Source: Nemertoderma westbladi (Eukaryota > Xenacoelomorpha > Nemertodermatida > Nemertodermatidae). Taken from it: a stretch of 55,994 nucleotides of DNA. Of this stretch, positions 1 through 10,563 are shown piece by piece. Location: assembly GCA_032718475.1 (NCBI GenBank), contig JAUCBJ010000610.1, positions 1 to 55,994 of the forward strand, read 5' to 3'. Below the pieces are notes generated by a model. The model had not been told where the DNA came from, did no database searches, and saw nothing but the letters and a program-made list of their open reading frames with translations. A program made the translations under genes and the position numbers. Position 1 is the first letter of the stretch; each line of letters begins with the position of its first letter.

Positions 1-219
1 CATTAGAAGTATGTGTACAAATAACCGGTCCTTATAAGGGTTCGATTGTATAAATTAATAATAAATAAGGTTGTAATATTCTAAAAACCAGTGTGATCTT
101 AAATGAACTTTAAACAATAAATAGAGATCAGATAACAAATGGACCACACAATTTATTAAAAAACTCGCACCTCTTCGGACTTAATATATGGCTTCAATTT
201 TATTCAACAGTAGATATTT

Positions 220-267
220 GGGGGAAGTTAGATAAACTGCATTTATGCAGTGAATCTAACTTCCCCC
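220..267. repeat. Hairpin A, copy 1 (48-nt inverted repeat)
   Basis: The arms are GGGGGAAGTTAGAT and ATCTAACTTCCCCC, followed inward by ACTGCAT and ATGCAGT. About 21 of 23 positions pair. The same hairpin occurs in all three tandem units. Confidence 0.9.
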
Positions 268-774
268 TTCATGATATAATATACCAAAGACACACTCTTT
301 GGAGGACCTGTTGTTTACTATGTAGACTTTGTTCAACCTAAACAACTTAAGTCAGATTAACAATATTATCCTGTAAAATTTCTAAGCAATGACTGGTATG
401 AATAATGCTGATCTTCGAACTATGGTTCTGTAATTAAATTTTATTACTTCAACTTTTATACGGATTTACCAGTGAAAGAAACCTAGAATCCATTATCACA
501 ATGTAACAGTATCAATAACCATATCTATTCTATGTAGATCATAAGAGAGACATCCTTGATTCATATATTATAATTTCCGAGCTGAAATGTTTCGGTGACT
601 ATAACTTACAGGCTTCGTATTATGTACAAACGACTGAGTAGTATATATTAATATTAATGGGTTACCGGTATATAGAACGAGTGTAGACTGGGAGCGAAAA
701 TATATTACATACAATTTCGAGTAATATAAAATTAACGAGTCCAGTTCGTCTCCCCTCGTGTCATTCGACGCATA

Positions 775-793
775 CCCCCCCCCCCCCCCCCCC
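775..793. repeat. Poly-C tract, 19 nt
   Basis: An uninterrupted run of C in copy 1 of the tandem unit. The equivalent run in copy 2 is 24 nt, so the tract varies in length. Confidence 0.95.
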
Positions 794-891
794 TCCACAC
801 TTTTCCCTTTACCTCGTGGTCTTTCTTTAAGTATAACTTCATTTTGGGTCCACCTTGGTGGGAAGAAACATTTTTTAAAAACATTCAGTAA

Positions 892-923
892 GGGCGGCGT
901 TGAGTGAGGTGAATTCGCCGCCC
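892..923. repeat. Hairpin B, copy 1
   Basis: The stem is GGGCGGCG paired with CGCCGCCC around a 16-nt loop containing TGAGTGAGGTGAAT. The loop core is conserved in copy 2, while the stem sequence is different but still self-complementary. Confidence 0.8.
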
Positions 924-2296
924 CTCTAAAGGACGCAGTCTACATACTGGACGCGTAGTTACTGCGAAAACGGTGTTCCCCCCCCATTCGACCTATTTCC
1001 AGCCGTACGATTTTCTCGATTTTTCGAGGGGGGACGCGTAATGCCAAAAAAATAAGATTCTTCAGAGCTTTTAGCGAATCTATCGGTTTGACGGACAGTA
1101 CGGACGATTGTCCGTTTTCTTCACGCGAATTCACCATTAGGGTCTATGTAAAAAAAATTAAATATCGCCCCTACCTGCTAGAGGTCGCCCGGAATCGAAA
1201 GAGGGTCTAAAAATTAGATTTCACATATTTTTGTTTTAAAAATTAAGTCGATGGTTTACCGGCTAATGTCCGTCAAATTCGAGAAAACGGACAAAATGAC
1301 TTTGCGGTTTTCACTATAAGTCGGATAATATTAATCGTACGGAGACAAAAGTAACACGTCTGGATATGAGAAGAGTGGTACTACGTTCGTATCGAATGGG
1401 GGTAAGATATTTTTTAATATTTCGGGTCGTAAAAGGGGCCGTAACTTTTCCGTTTTTGTCCGTCATTTTTATATAATTAATATTTCCGAAATTTTTAATT
1501 CGGAAACGCTAGTAGGAATCTGCCAATTCTTTTTCGGAAGGCGTAACAGACCACAGGGGCGACATTCCTATCGAATGGGGGTACAAAAAATATGTCGGCA
1601 AAAGGGTCCAAAAAGGGCCAGAAAGTGATAAAAGGTTTATAACTAATAACTTTTTTATTTTTGACTCTACATGGTTAAGGTACATTTTATACGGTTAATA
1701 TCGATACGAGGAATTCAAATATTCGATTGGTTTTGCTGCGCAAATGATATAAAAAAAATGAGGGCCAATATTAAAATTTCGCGTTTCAAACTGGCTGCGC
1801 GGGAACACGTCTAGCTCGAAAACTACTCAACGTCTGGGAGACGCATTTAAACATTCTTATAGAGCGTTAAATTATCTATCTTTCAGCCTTAGTTACAACG
1901 CCGTAGCTATTATACAACTGGTGCGGCAGACGATCGTGTGAAATAAAATATTTATAAAAAGGGACGAAAAATTTTTTTTTTTTAATAAATCGCTACTCTA
2001 TTATAATTTAGCGTATTGCGCCAAAAGTACATTTAAAATGTAGAAAATTACCTCCGCTACCTTTTTTCTTAACATTTATAATTAAAATTATGAATTTTAA
2101 GGGCCCAAAAATATCGCGTAATTTTGGCCCTTTTTTTCATTTTTTTTTGGGGCCAAAAATGACCCCCTCTCAAAAGATAGAAAAAAAAATTACGGCAAAG
2201 AATATACCAATTTTATTGAATTTAGACCACCAGAACCGAAGTTAGAGCGATTTTAGTGAAAAAATAAAAAAAATTTTTTTTGCAAAAAATTAAGAA

Positions 2297-2371
2297 TGGC
2301 CAATATTGGATTTCGTACCCACGAACTTAGGTTTCATTAACGTGATTGATAACCACTAGACTATGTGACCA
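2297..2371 (-). tRNA. tRNA-like sequence / Pol III promoter, copy 1 (pseudo-tRNA)
   Basis: On the - strand an A-box-like TAGTCTAGTGG is followed at tRNA spacing by a degraded B-box-like GGTACGAAATCC. The T arm is weaker than in copy 2 at 5274-5347, so this copy looks more decayed. The anticodon arm does not fold well in either copy. I treat it as a tRNA-derived pseudogene or SINE head, not a functional tRNA gene. Confidence 0.5.
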
Positions 2372-3195
2372 AGTGAATTTGAAATTTTCGAGTGACTATT
2401 TTTAAACATCAATAACTTCGGTTCTACTGGGCCGTTTGATCTGAATCTTTTTTCATTGGATAGAGGATAGATTGTAGTGTGTGAAATAGGATACAACTTG
2501 GGAAAAGACGCATGTGCACTTAGTGCAAAATGCACTTAAATAGTGGACATTTTTTCGATATTTCAAACACTATTATTTCCAGTTCTATTGATCGTAGAAT
2601 GTTATTACTTGGGTTAAAATGTAGTTTGGAGTGATTTCTAACTATAATCTTAACATTTGTTTATCTTTTTATGTCTATAAAGTGACTTAAACTGTCCATG
2701 AATATGGTCCAAAATCGCAAATGTCGCGATTTATTAAATTGGATTTTTGACACTTTTAGCGACTGACACTTGATCATGCACCATCGTAGATCGGTAGAGA
2801 ATAGACATAAGTGTGTTAAATAGGAACCACCTTTAGGATCCGCTAAAGTGCACTTGTGCAAATATGGGTGCAAATGTGCAATTTTTTTTAATAAGGTCAA
2901 ATGGTGTATTATTGGGTTCTTTTCGTTGCAGATAATTTATTTTCATATTAATATGTTGTATGGACCTTACTGAGCGCATTAAGAGTATGTGTACAAATAA
3001 CCGGTCCTTATAAGGGTTCGATTGTATAAATTAATAATAAATAAGGTTGTAATATTCTAAAAACCAGTGTGATCTTAAATGAACTTTAAACAATAAATAG
3101 AGATCAGATAACAAATGGACCAGACAATTTATTAAAAAACTCGAACCTTTTCGGACTTAATATATTGCTTCAATTTTAATCATCAGTGGATATTT

Positions 3196-3243
3196 GGGGG
3201 AAGTTAGATAAACTGCATTTATGCAGTGAATCTAACTTCCCCC
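3196..3243. repeat. Hairpin A, copy 2
   Basis: Identical in sequence to hairpin A at 220-267, located in the second tandem unit. Confidence 0.9.
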
Positions 3244-3750
3244 TTCATGATATAATATAACAAAGACACACTCTTTGGAGGACCTGTTGTTTACTATGTA
3301 GACTTTGTTCAACCTAAACAACTTAAGTCAGATTAACAATATTATCCTGTAAAATTTCTAAGCAATGACTGGTATGAATAATGCTGATCTTCGAACTATG
3401 GTTCTGTAATTAAATTTTATTACTTCAACTTTTATACGGATTTACCAGTGAAAGAAACCTAGAATCCATTATCACAATGTAACAGTATCAATAACCATAT
3501 CTATTCTATGTAGATCATAAGAGAGACATCCTTGATTCATATATTATAATTTCCGAGCTGAAATGTTTCGGTGACTATAACTTACAGGCTTCGTATTATG
3601 TACAAACGACTGAGTAGTATATATTAATATTAATGGGTTACCGGTATATAGAACGAGTGTAGACTGGGAGCGAAAATATATTACATACAATTTCGAGTAA
3701 TATAAAATTAACGAGTCCAGTTCGTCTCCCCTCGTGTCATTCGACGCATA

Positions 3751-3774
3751 CCCCCCCCCCCCCCCCCCCCCCCC
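3751..3774. repeat. Poly-C tract, 24 nt
   Basis: Same position in the unit as the 19-nt tract of copy 1. The border between well-conserved and diverged parts of the unit begins about 70 bp further on. Confidence 0.95.
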
Positions 3775-3875
3775 TCCACGCTTTTCCCTTTACCTCGTGG
3801 TCTTTCTTTAAGTATAACTTCATTTTGGGTCCACCTTGGTGGGATAAATATTTCTCCATTTGACGCAACACCGCC

Positions 3876-3910
3876 GCGGCCGCTATGAGGGAGGTGAATA
3901 CCGCGGCCGC
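3876..3910. repeat. Hairpin B, copy 2, different stem
   Basis: The arms are GCGGCCGC and GCGGCCGC (each arm is itself palindromic) around a loop containing TGAGGGAGGTGAAT. The loop core differs from copy 1 at one position, whereas the arms share no simple identity with the copy-1 arms. Confidence 0.75.
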
Positions 3911-5273
3911 TCCTAAAGCCGCAGGCCATCGCTAACTATATAGGTTAACTTGGGATTCTGGGGGACTTTTCGATGAAGGAACAGACCAATTTTTTTTATT
4001 TTCGCACCAGGGGAGCGACTCGGAATTCTAAGATATTAGCCACTCTAACATTAGCAAATCTATCCCCTCGACGGACACGGCGGACAAAAAACCGTCATTT
4101 TTTTGACAATTTTAAAAATTTTTTGAAAGGCGCTCTACAGTGGCTCGAAAAAACCCTAGGTTATTGCTTAACCGACGCCGGGATACGATAGAAGGGATTA
4201 ATTAGTGAATTCGTTTTTTTTTTCAAAAAAGATTACCACGCCTTTTTCCCGAAATTGTCCGTCAAAGTTGAAAAAACGGACAAAATGGCTTTGCGGGATC
4301 CGCTCTGACTCGGCTAATATTAATCGTACGGGGACGAAATTAACGCGGTTGGAAAGGGGAAGAGTGGTACTACCTTCGTATCGAATGGGGGTAAGATATT
4401 TATTAATATTTCGGGTGGAAAAAGGGGCCGTAACTTTGTCCGTTTTTTCCATCTTTTTTACATAATTATTATTTCCAAAATTTTTAATTCGACAACGCTA
4501 GTAGGAATCTGCCAATTCTTTTTCGGAAAGCGTAGAAGACCACAGGGGCTACATTCCTATCGAATGGGGGTACAAAAAATATGTAGGCAAAGGGGTCCAA
4601 AAAGGGCCAGAAAATAATAAAAAGTTTATAACTAACAACTTTTTTATTTTTGACTCTTGAAGGTTAAAGTACATTTTATACGGTTAATATCGATACGGGG
4701 AATCCAAATATTCGATTGGTTTTGCCGCGCAAACGATATTAAAAAAATTAGGGCCCAAATTATAATTTCACGCTTCAAACTCGCTTCGCGGGAACTCGTC
4801 TAGCTCGAAAAATACATAAGGTCTGGGAGACTTATTTAAACAGTCTTATAGAGCGTCAAATTATCTATCTTTCAACGGTAGTTACAGCGCCATAGCTATT
4901 ATATAACTGAAGCGGCAGACGATCGTGTGAAATATACTACTTATAAAAAAGGGACGAAAAAATTTTTTTTTAATAAATCGCCATTACATTATAATTTAAC
5001 TTTTTGCGCCAAAAGTTCCTGTAAAATGTAGCAAATTAACTCCACTATCTTTTTTCTTAACATTTATAATTAAAATAACGAGTTTTAAGGGTCGAAAAAT
5101 ATCGCGTAATTTTGGCCCTTTTTTTTCATTTTTTTTGGGGCCAAAAATACCCCCTCTCAAAAGATAGAAAAAAAAATTACGGCAAAGAATATACCAATTT
5201 TATTGAATTTGGAGCACCAGAACCGAAATTTAGTCAAAAATTAAAAATATTTTTTTTTGCAAAAAATTAAGAA

Positions 5274-5347
5274 TGGTCATATTGGGTTTCGAACCCACGA
5301 ACTTAAGTATCGTTAACGTGATTGATTACCACTAGACTACGTGACCA
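5274..5347 (-). tRNA. tRNA-like sequence / Pol III promoter, copy 2
   Basis: On the - strand the A box reads TAGTCTAGTGG and the B box GGTTCGAAACC, both matching the Pol III consensus. The span is 74 nt. The acceptor strands pair at about six positions, with a possible discriminator A, and four of five T-stem pairs form around a TTCGAAA loop. The D and anticodon arms are poor, so no anticodon is assigned. A TTTTTT run on the transcribed strand follows within about 15 nt and would serve as a Pol III terminator. It may be a tRNA-derived promoter embedded in the repeat unit. Confidence 0.6.
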
Positions 5348-5952
5348 AGAGAATTTGAAATTTTCGAGTGATTATTTTTAAACATCAATAACTTCTGTTC
5401 TACTGGGCCGTTTGATCTGAAACTTTTTTCATTGGATAGAGGATAGATTGTAGTGTGTGAAATAGGATACAACTTGGGAAAAGACGCATGTGCACTTAGT
5501 GCATAATGCACTTAAAAAGTACACATTTTTTCGATATTTCAAACACTATTATTTCCAGTTCCATTCATCGTAGAATGTTATTTTTTGGATTAAAATGTAG
5601 TTTGGAGTGATTTCTAACTATAATCGTAACATTTGTTTAACTTTTTATGTATATAAAGTGACTTAAAATGCCCATGAATATGGTCCAAAATCGCAAATGT
5701 CGCGATTTATTAAATTAGATTTTTTACACTTTTAGTGACTGACACTTGATCATACACCATCGTAGATCGGTAGAGGATAAACATAAGTTTGTTAAATAAG
5801 AACCACCATTACGATCTGCTGAAGTGCACTTTGTACAAATAAGTGTGCAAAAGTGCAAATTTTTTAATAAGGTCAAATTATATAGCATTGGGTTCTTTTC
5901 TTTGCAGATACTTTATTTTCATATTAATATGTTGTTTGGCTCATACTGAGCG

Positions 5953-6640
5953 CATTAGGGATATGCGTACAAATAAGCGGCCCTTATTAAGGCTTCGATT
6001 GGGTTAATAAATAAAACATAAGGTTGTAATATTCTAAAAAACCAGTGTGATATTAAATGCACTTTAAACAATAAATAGAGATCAAATAACAAATGGACTA
6101 CACAATTAAAAACTCGCACAATTTTGTACTTATTATATCGCTTCAAATTAATTTAACAGTGGATATTTGGGGGAAGGGGGAAGTTACAGTGTGCATTCGG
6201 GGGAAGTTTGGTGAACTGCATTTATGCAGTGAATCCAAACTTCCCCCTTTTAGATATCGTATACTTAAGACATGCTCGGTTGTCAGGGAAATATTTGTTA
6301 CTGTCACACTTTGCTTCCATTTATCCTATCCTTTATTATTACCCCAGTCAGATAAGAGATAATAATCAGTAAAAACTAAACTAAACTGTCTTTCATGCAA
6401 ACAAATTTCTAATTAAAGACGGGTGAATGACCATGACCATGGAAATAATTTTAAATATAATCGTATATCAACTCTTTGGGGAGGCTTCCAAACCCCAAAA
6501 CAATTATTTCGTTACATATAATATAGTAAATAACGTTGTATGTTCTTCTTCCTCTCATAATAAAATATATATGAAATATCTCTGATCGCTGTGCCCTAAA
6601 CATTTCACAACCAAAATGTTTCAGTGTGAAAAGTGTAGGC
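5953..6640. repeat. Third, diverged and truncated copy of the 2976-bp unit
   Basis: It starts with CATTAGGGATATGCGTAC, exactly 2976 bp after copy 2 starts. Similarity is clear to about 6250 and patchy to about 6640, where LINE-A sequence begins. It contains an extra partial duplication of the hairpin-A arm near 6171-6186. Confidence 0.7.
6199..6247. repeat. Hairpin A, copy 3, with compensatory changes
   Basis: The outer stem is GGGGGAAGTTTGG paired with CCAAACTTCCCCC. Relative to copies 1 and 2 both arms changed (TTAGAT to TTTGG on the left, ATCTAAC to CCAAAC on the right), so pairing is kept. The inner ACTGCAT/ATGCAGT pair is unchanged. Confidence 0.85.
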
Positions 6641-6644
6641 CTAC

Positions 6645-7228
6645 CACACCCCGCCCAAACAGCCGCAAACGCATAGCCAACAAATTTATCAAAAGTTTAC
6701 ATACATGTTGTGTTCATGACGAGATGAGTGAAAATTGATCGCGTAATATAAACTAAAAAATTGAGAGTCGGGCTGGTTCTCCTCCACTTTCTTACCCAAT
6801 GGATATGTTGTTGTAATAATCTAATATTGGGGCGGCTTTCTCTCGGTTTGTAGTCTTTAATAAATTGTACTACTTTATTCTGAGCTACTTGTAATTTACA
6901 TTTAGGCTGTTTGGTTAAGCCTTCATACCAAGAAGAACAGGCATAGTCCATGTGACACTGTATTAAAGAAGGGCAAAGTAACTTGCGGGAATCGGTGTTT
7001 AAACTATTTTTATTTCTGTATAGAAACCTAAGCCTACTGTTAACTTTCGAGAAAATATTTTTCACTGTGCTTTCCCCTGATAAGCAGTTATCCAATGTGG
7101 CGCCTAAATATTTAACTTCCTTTTTATTTTCAATCTTATGTCCATTACTAGTGACTTCAAACTTAGTTACCTTCTTTAACTTTCTTTTGGAACCAAACAA
7201 AATACTTTCAGTCTTACCGTAGTGAATG
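6645..7228 (-). pseudogene. LINE-A, 3' part (end of CR1/jockey-like reverse transcriptase)
   Basis: A - strand ORF of 167 codons (6697-7200) encodes the region after the polymerase core of a CR1/jockey-type non-LTR reverse transcriptase. It includes a KYLG motif (EVKYLGATLD) and, near the end in another frame, an SSRHEHN-like motif typical of the C terminus of these elements. The upstream half of the same element lies at 22925-24235; BEL-1 was inserted between them. At the junction the reading resumes in the family's conserved K-T-E region once the 5-bp duplication is discounted, with a one-base frame lesion nearby. The copy is dead: it has frameshifts, stops and an apparent 5' truncation. 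Confidence 0.8.
7224..7228. repeat. BEL-1 target-site duplication, left (GAATG)
   Basis: GAATG lies directly before the 5' LTR and is repeated directly after the 3' LTR at 22925-22929. Confidence 0.9.
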
Positions 7229-8376
7229 TGTAAAAGCTTTTGCGTAATTAACCGGTTATTTCCCCTTAAAGTACTCTGTAGTTGGTTTGCCAGGCATAAA
7301 AAGGCCGTGTCCTTGCTGTACTGGTGTTTTAGAGGACATAAAAGTCATTTCTTCTGTATTTGTACTTTAGAGGACATAATCCGCAATCTCGTGACGCGAT
7401 AAGCTAGATACTCTTGAAAACAGTGTCGCTACCATGACGACGGCTAGCAGCTGATATTGCCACGTCGACATTTCTTTGTTTCTTTGTTCTCTCGTTGTTC
7501 GGTTGACCAATCAGAGCGTTTTTTGTCTCTGTGTTGGAGGTGTATACAGAACTCAGAAGTTCAGTGTTATGTTTTTGCCCAGAGCCTAAGAACACTGGCT
7601 TTTGGCACCTCCGTGTTTTCAGTCTTTAGTCTTACATTAGTAGGCTTAATTATAGAACGTATATCTGTTATCACAAGTTAACTCATTCACTTAATAATCA
7701 TTTATACATTAATATTACTGCTTTTAATGTCGGTTATTCGTTATATTTGCTGATGAAATATTATATCGGAATACTGATCAATAGTCAGACACCCCACCTT
7801 CTTGATATACTAAAGGTTAGAGAGACCGGTTACAGATAAACGATTGCGACCTATGTTAAGTGGTTTGAAGTGAATCTAATGCTATTTCATATGCCCAACA
7901 TAAATTGTCTGTTGCTCTCTTTATACGTGACTAAATTTAGTGAAGGTCGGCAGATTAGTGTGCAGTATTGTGCAGCATTGTGTATGAGTGTAACTGATAA
8001 CAAAGCATCTCCTAAAGAATGCGCCATATACGTGAATCTATAGCCTTTTCGTTGTGTCTAGTTTAAGTCATAACTCTGTTTACATATTTAGAGCGCCATG
8101 TCCTAAAGGAACTGTTGATATTTCCCGAAAGTGAATAATATTTGTCAGAGATTATATATTACGATCAGTCGAATAATACAGTAGGCTTACACCATCAATC
8201 ATTAAGCTCCGAACTCAGTCTCCCGGGTATATCCAACGGGTGAATGATTGCGCATAGACTGGCTTCGGCTAATGTAGTGTATTAAATACTCGTCATAGGC
8301 TAAAGACTATCTATCATCCAAAAGACATTCTAATTTAGGCAGGTTAAACTGTCAAAGGTCTTCAAAAGCGCAAACA
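7229..8376 (+). repeat. BEL-1 5' LTR (1148 bp)
   Basis: It matches 21777-22924 with the same length and about six substitutions seen by eye. Candidate promoter elements are a CCAAT-type box (GACCAATCAGAGCG, about 7506-7519) and a duplicated TAGAGGACATAA motif. Termini are TG...CA. A 5-bp duplication outside the LTR supports exact boundaries. Confidence 0.95.
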
Positions 8377-8731
8377 ATAACAGATATTGCTTCTGGATTG
8401 TGGTGTAAGCAATCTAGTCGAAAGTACCGGTCGACCGGTAACCAGTAGGCCTGACTGCCTGATCATCCGGACCGGTACCTACAGTAGTACAGGTACAGCA
8501 GTATTATTCGATTGTGGTATTGTATACCGGTAGGCTGTTTAAGAGATTAGGGACTGTACACCCCTTGTTTCTTTTGGAGCTTACTTATTTCTGTCAGTTT
8601 TATTTATTTGTAGGCCAGTATTGAGCAGAAGGCGTGTAAGCCTGCTCAGATTGTACAGATAATTTGTAGGCTCGACTGTTGGCTAACTGTTGATATGGTC
8701 TGAACGGATTGCAGTGCATGTAGAGTGTATG

Positions 8732-8843
8732 TCCGATAAAGAACGGTTAGGAAGTAGGGGCAGCCATAGCTGTAAGGTAAACCCCCATCTAAAGAATAAG
8801 TCGTACTACTGGGTTAGAACGCATACTACTTAACCATTTCGGA
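8732..8843 (+). other. Putative structured RNA module, copy A
   Basis: The 112 nt fold by eye. An outer stem TCCGA/TCGGA encloses GGTT/AACC and AAGTAG/CTACTT, then an inner GGGG/CCCC arm capped by a CAGC-CATA-GCTG hairpin. The copy at 9019-9130 differs at one visible position, although the flanks of the two copies are strongly diverged. The function is unknown; a packaging, dimerisation or translation element is possible. Confidence 0.5.
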
Positions 8844-9018
8844 GTCTACATGTCCTGTGGTTTATTTAGGCTTGATAGGAGTCCGCCAGCGTTTGGTCTG
8901 TACTTTGTTTGTGTAGTCTGTACGGGTAGCGTATAATTTTATTTAGGTAATTTGTAGGCTGGATAGTTGTCTGGCTGCTGTTGGGTTTGAGGAAATTTCG
9001 GTGTGTGTAAAGCATCTG

Positions 9019-9130
9019 TCCGATAAAGAACGGTTAGGAAGTAGGGGCAGCCATAGCTGTAAGGTAAACCCTCATCTAAAGAATAAGTCGTACTACTGGG
9101 TTAGAACGCATACTACTTAACCATTTCGGA
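9019..9130 (+). other. Putative structured RNA module, copy B
   Basis: Second copy of the 112-nt module, 287 bp downstream of copy A. The single visible change is a C-to-T in the C run of the inner arm, which still leaves GGG/CCC pairing. Confidence 0.5.
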
Positions 9131-10189
9131 GTCTGCATATACCGTGGTTTGTTTAGGCTTGATAGTAGTCTGTCAGTATTTGGTCTGCATTTTGTTTGAG
9201 TAGCTTGTACGCGTAGCGTAATATTTATTATTCAGAGTTTATGCGATTATTCGCAACATTCATTCCCCAAGTTTATTCCTACAGTAATTGTGTTTGTTAT
9301 ACATACCGTTATAGTTAAACTAACCCCGGTACTACATCAGGGCTGCTCGGCGTAGGTAAAGACTGGTGATTTTGTGCACCGGTCACTCCAGCAGATGCCG
9401 TGGTTCTTTTAGCTGTTCAAGTATTTTTAACTACTAATTATTTGTCGTACAAGTACTTGTACCTAATTTAGGATTTAGTGTACAGTGCTTTCCGAAAGCA
9501 ATTAGTGTGTAGGCAGTGTATTTGTGTTGTAAAGTGGTTAATAGGCACGTTGGTTCTGGTAGACCGCGGTAATTAACTTCTAGGTAGGGACACTCCGTGA
9601 TACATAACGTAGTACCTATAGCGATACGGTTATAGGTCGTCAGGCGGTGGTATTTTCCTATCTGGACAACGCAGTATATTTACTACTACTTATTATTTTC
9701 AAATACCGTAGTAACCTGTCCGTTGTAATAACCAGATATTCTAACCCTTTGTTAGGCTGGTTAGTAGACTTCTTGTAAAATTACCCTAAAAAATTCGTAT
9801 TTGTGTATTTGTAATTAAATTTTGTGTTTATTTAGAGATTGTAATCTCAACCAGAATTGTACGTAATTTGTAGTATTAAGTAACTTAGGTAAATTAGAAT
9901 TATTTGTTTTAGTGTCTAACAAGTAGCACTCCACTGAGAGCGCACAGCTTATACGTAGTGACTCCCCCAGAAATAATAACATTTATTTCAAACATTGACA
10001 AAACCCATTAAACGGGTATATATATATATTATAAATCAACTCAAACGATTTATAAATAGTAGGCCTGCCATACAACAATTAGGAACAATATAAGTTGGAC
10101 TACTGCTTAAATAACGGTAATAAAGTAAGTTAAAGTAACCAAGTAACCCTTAAAATTCAGAAATTCAATTATTTAAAATAATTGATATA

Positions 10190-10425
10190 CCGGTATTTGC
10201 AATAGGCCTATTATATATTTATATACTTGTGCTGAAATCATACCGGTGTTCTGTAATTAATTCTAGTTAATAATTATACTTATATATACTATAAGTGTAA
10301 ACTGCATACCGGTATCCACGATAGGCCTATTATATATTTATATATATTTGTGCTAAAATTATATACCGGTATTTTGTGAAAAACCTAGTCTGTCATAATA
10401 CTTATATATACAATAAGCATACCGG
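10190..10425. repeat. ~120-bp tandem repeat in BEL-1 leader
   Basis: Two diverged copies share the ATAGGCCTATTATATATTTA block (near 10201 and 10321) and flanking ACCGGT motifs. They are AT-rich and show no coding potential. Confidence 0.65.
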
Positions 10426-10563
10426 TATTCTAATATTATATATATATCACGCTACACTGAGTAGCAGTATCGGTAATTAATTACTAGGCTAGCAGTTAAT
10501 TCTGAATTACTAGACTTGCTTAGACTGTAATATAGCAGTAGGCATTCAACTGTGCAAACCAAC

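Larger units (their letters stand above)
1..5952. repeat. Two tandem copies of a 2976-bp unit
   Basis: The block that opens the window (CATTAGAAGTATGTGTAC) recurs at 2977 and, diverged, at 5953, so the period is 2976 bp both times. Most of the unit is nearly identical between the two copies. The exception is about 845-1240 versus 3842-4200, which is strongly diverged. Each unit contains a 48-nt hairpin, a poly-C tract, a second hairpin and a tRNA-like sequence on the - strand. No credible protein-coding ORF is present; the short ORFs are not shared between copies. It could be a satellite-like array or a tandemly amplified transposon; the family is not recognised. Confidence 0.9.
8377..10563 (+). 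other. BEL-1 untranslated leader
   Basis: About 2.2 kb between the 5' LTR and the gag ATG, with no long ORF. It contains a tandem ~287-bp repeat with an almost invariant core (8732-8843 and 9019-9130), a ~120-bp tandem repeat (about 10190-10425), and many ACCGGT and AGGCCT palindromes. A convincing tRNA primer-binding site was not found beside the LTR. Confidence 0.7.

Noticed and set aside
3973-4465. ORFs of 72-86 codons on both strands in the 3-kb tandem repeat
   Set aside because: They are not open in the other copy and show no recognisable motif.
8377-8420. Primer-binding site of BEL-1
   Set aside because: A TGG-starting match to a tRNA 3' end was not convincing within the expected few bases of the LTR; the same holds for BEL-2 and gypsy.
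10552-10563. GTG at 10552 as gag start
   Set aside because: The first ATG in frame is at 10564, and GTG starts are not expected for eukaryotic Pol II transcripts.
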